Part shown: one piece after another, positions 34,432 to 36,195 of the stretch
How positions within the stretch are numbered: position 1 is the first letter of the stretch
Layout of the letters: each line of letters opens with the position of its first letter
From: Campylobacterota bacterium
GTDB taxonomy: Bacteria > Campylobacterota > Campylobacteria > Campylobacterales > Sulfurovaceae
Reading direction: 5' to 3'
Length of the DNA: 36,195 nt
NCBI GenBank assembly: GCA_003252535.1
Contig: QKDN01000026.1
Span: 1-36,195, forward strand
Notes under the pieces: generated by a model
What the model saw: only the letters and a program-made list of their open reading frames with translations
Database searches by the model: none
What the model was told of the DNA's origin: nothing
Position numbers and translations under genes: made by a program

Positions 34432-34908
34432 TCATTCCCTGTGTATCGTCCATCCCGCGTTGTCGAACTGTTCGGCAGCCTCATCCTCAAGGATTCCCGT
34501 GATGACATCCGGAGGAGTCGCAAAGACGGGTTCGTATCTGACCAGTCCCTGATCCCGGAGGATATCCCACCTGGTATATCCCCCCATGTGCGGGGTGCGG
34601 AGGGCGAATACCACCGCTGCCATCTTCTGTTCACGGATCATGAAGGAGCACATCGGGCAGGGTTCACAATTGGAGTAGAGGGTGCAGCCGGAGAGGTCGG
34701 GAGTACCAAGCGCTTTTCTGGCTCTCCTCATGGCGATCACCTCCGCATGGTCGGTGATATCGTCATGGAGGGCAGAGTTTCGGGCTTCGGCAACGATCTC
34801 ACCATCCCTGACCACCACGGAGCCGAAGGGGTTGTCCCCGTCATCCAGTGCCTCCTGCGCCAGCTCGATACAACGCCTGATAAACCTCTCGTGCTCTTCC
34901 ATGATCAT
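34432..34908 (-). CDS. Nucleoside deaminase family protein
   Basis: This is a zinc-dependent deaminase of the cytidine/deoxycytidylate superfamily, 158 residues. The zinc and proton-shuttle motifs are present: His54-Ala-Glu56 (DHAEVIAM) and Pro83-Cys84-x-x-Cys87 (CEPCPMC). The sequence NPFGSVVVRDGEIV and the TPHMGGYTRWDI segment fit the guanine-deaminase/nucleoside-deaminase group better than TadA. The substrate is not certain. The ATG is directly preceded by an in-frame TAG; AAGGA lies 7 nt upstream. It follows amrS by 71 bp on the same strand and may share its transcript. Confidence 0.88.
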   Translation of the reverse strand: MIMEEHERFIRRCIELAQEALDDGDNPFGSVVVRDGEIVAEARNSALHDDITDHAEVIAMRRARKALGTPDLSGCTLYSNCEPCPMCSFMIREQKMAAVVFALRTPHMGGYTRWDILRDQGLVRYEPVFATPPDVITGILEDEAAEQFDNAGWTIHRE

Positions 34909-34926
34909 CTAATATTCCTTACCCAT
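34909..34926 (-). other. Five-codon mini-ORF before the deaminase
   Basis: ATG-GGT-AAG-GAA-TAT-TAG, in the same frame as the deaminase and ending directly at its ATG. GGAGG (34938-34934) is perfectly spaced 7 nt upstream. It may be a leader peptide, or the old N-terminus lost to a nonsense change. Confidence 0.35.
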
Positions 34927-34979
34927 GCTTCTTCCTCCAGAGAGTGTGCGAGCAGGTGTGTGCTCTCTTCGGAAGCAAT

Positions 34980-35966
34980 CTATTCCCATATCCCCTCGAT
35001 CTCTCTCCCGCATTTGGGGCAGTGACCGTCCCTGAGCCTGTTGACGGCGATCGAATACCCCGTCCTGTCTACCAGCAGTTCGCTGCATTCAGGGCAGTGG
35101 GTGTCACCATGCACGGGGACATTGCCGAGGTAGATATAGTAGAGCCCCGCCTCTTTGCCGATCCTTTTGGCACGCTGGAGTGTTTCAAGCCCTGTCCTGT
35201 GATGGTCGAGCATCTTGTAGTCGGGGTGGAAAGCGCTCAGGTGCCAGGGGACATGGGGGCCGAGGTCGTTCCTGATGAACTCCGCCATCCCCCTGATATC
35301 GTCGTCGCTATCGTTCTCACCCTCTATCAGCAGCGTCGTGACCTCTACCCATATCCCCGCTTTCACCATCCGTCTGAGCGTATCCTTGACCTCTTCGAGG
35401 CCACCTTTGAGGATCTTTCTGTAGTAGTCGTCGTTCCAGCTTTTGAGATCGATATTGGCCGCGTCCATCCACCCTCTCATATCTTCGATCACCTCGGGCG
35501 ACTCGAAACCGTTGCTGACGAAGATGTTCCTGAGCCCCTGCTCTTTTGCCAGTACGCCGATATCCCTGGCATAGGGATAGAATATCGTCGGTTCGTTGTA
35601 GGTGTAGGCGATCGATTCGCACCCCTCCCGGAGTGCCAGGGCCACCATCTGCCCGGGGGAGACAGTGATGCTCGTATCGATCCTGTGCTCCTGGGAGATA
35701 TCCCAGTTCTGGCAGAAGGGGCATTTGAAGTTGCACCCCACCGTCCCGAACGAGAGCGCCCTGCTGCCGGGGAGCAGGTGGTTGATCGGCTTCTTCTCTA
35801 CCGGGTCGACATGGACGGCGACAGGGTGGCCGTATACGAGTGTGGCCAGCTCGCCGTCGACGTTGCGGTTGACACCGCACATCCCGGTCTTGCCCTCTCC
35901 CAGCTTGCACGAATGACGGCAGAGCAGACAGATGATCTTCCCTTCTTCTTCACGATAGTACTTCAT
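34980..35966 (-). CDS. amrS: AmmeMemoRadiSam-system radical SAM enzyme
   Basis: This radical SAM enzyme of the AmrS (PflA-like) family has 328 residues. The 4Fe-4S/SAM motif is Cys78-x3-Cys82-x2-Cys85 (GCNFKCPFCQNWDIS). Cys13, Cys16, Cys20 and Cys30 form the typical N-terminal cysteine cluster (CLLCRHSC), and two CxxC pairs near the C-terminus (HCPECSELL, HCPKCGREI) look like a zinc ribbon. In many genomes the gene stands with an AMMECR1-domain gene and a Memo-like gene; neither is in this window. The physiological reaction of the system is not settled. The ATG has AAGGGGG upstream and a good sigma-70 promoter 39 bp before it. Confidence 0.92.
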   Translation of the reverse strand: MKYYREEEGKIICLLCRHSCKLGEGKTGMCGVNRNVDGELATLVYGHPVAVHVDPVEKKPINHLLPGSRALSFGTVGCNFKCPFCQNWDISQEHRIDTSITVSPGQMVALALREGCESIAYTYNEPTIFYPYARDIGVLAKEQGLRNIFVSNGFESPEVIEDMRGWMDAANIDLKSWNDDYYRKILKGGLEEVKDTLRRMVKAGIWVEVTTLLIEGENDSDDDIRGMAEFIRNDLGPHVPWHLSAFHPDYKMLDHHRTGLETLQRAKRIGKEAGLYYIYLGNVPVHGDTHCPECSELLVDRTGYSIAVNRLRDGHCPKCGREIEGIWE

Positions 35967-36004
35967 TCAAGCCCCCTTCGAGTCTGAAGTCTCAACAGGT
36001 TTTC

Positions 36005-36034
36005 ATGATACCATATCTGCATCAGGCTTGTCAA
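36005..36034 (-). promoter_or_regulatory. Sigma-70 promoter of amrS
   Basis: On the minus strand a perfect TTGACA is separated by 18 nt from TATCAT, which is preceded by TGG (extended -10). This is the best -35 match in the window. The predicted leader is about 32 nt. Confidence 0.7.
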
Positions 36035-36195
36035 TAGATGTGCCTTTCAGTACACGGTAATTCAACTTTTAACTCCAACAAAGAAAGACCGTAAAGAGAA
36101 AAGTTTGTAAGGGCTCCATGCAAAAAGCTTGCGAGCCTGTTTTATATTGGAGAAGTTGTTGAGATTGAATATGTTCATGGCTAAACTTCTGATAA

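Noticed and set aside
36171-36195. ATGTTCATGGCTAAACTTCT at the window edge as the start of a next gene
   Set aside because: Only eight codons fit in the window and the nearest GGAG is over 15 nt upstream, so it cannot be judged.

Overview
The window looks like chromosomal DNA of a Campylobacterota (epsilonproteobacterial) bacterium, most like the Sulfurovum/Sulfurimonas group. The strongest evidence is the frdC-frdA-frdB operon. Its diheme cytochrome b, flavoprotein and iron-sulfur subunits follow the Wolinella succinogenes fumarate reductase almost residue by residue. The short RecO is also of the epsilonproteobacterial type. Taxonomy is inferred from protein resemblance only. No rRNA, tRNA or CRISPR array was seen.

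Layout. (1) 1-829: 3' part of an atypical SDR/epimerase gene. (2) 8888-901, minus strand: a tight five-gene metabolic operon, gltB-gltD-inositol-monophosphatase-like-accD-thiE-like, linking ammonia assimilation, fatty-acid synthesis and thiamine synthesis. (3) 9046-10213, plus strand: recO, then a small AT-rich secreted or periplasmic orphan. (4) 10214-10736: a gene-free stretch full of short inverted and direct repeats. (5) 16445-10737, minus strand: a giant periplasmic alpha-2-macroglobulin with an intact thioester motif and an apparent extra NTF2-like domain at its C-terminus. (6) 16735-21048, plus strand: frdCAB followed closely by a membrane-anchored GH25 muramidase. (7) 21438-21220, minus strand: a cold-shock protein with its own promoter, long leader and terminator. 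(8) 21831-24800, plus strand: a periplasmic erythromycin-esterase-like protein, a class I glutamine amidotransferase, a 139-bp MITE-like inverted-repeat element and an AT-rich orphan gene. (9) 31203-25018, minus strand: two very large lipoproteins in one operon, a LamG/beta-helix/Calx-beta/CBM6 protein and a heparinase-II/III-like lyase with a PA14 domain. (10) 34211-31410, minus strand: a 7TMR-DISM histidine kinase and its OmpR-type response regulator. (11) 35966-34432, minus strand: an AmrS-type radical SAM enzyme and a nucleoside-deaminase-family protein.

How the genes work together. The gltBD operon makes glutamate and sits with envelope and cofactor biosynthesis genes. FrdCAB is a membrane fumarate reductase or succinate dehydrogenase. 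The two large lipoproteins form a self-contained, surface-exposed polysaccharide binding and cleavage unit with no visible transporter. They lie beside, and run in the same direction as, a sensor kinase whose receptor family usually binds carbohydrate-like or other small ligands; a regulatory link is only a hypothesis.

Most noteworthy points: the residue aligned with Wolinella FrdC Glu180 (the E-pathway glutamate) is Val; the lipoprotein polysaccharide operon is unusual for such a genome; the A2M protein carries a C-terminal fusion domain; the accD/thiE junction lacks a normal start and contains two slippery repeats; and two repeat-rich or mobile-looking intergenic stretches each border an AT-rich orphan gene.
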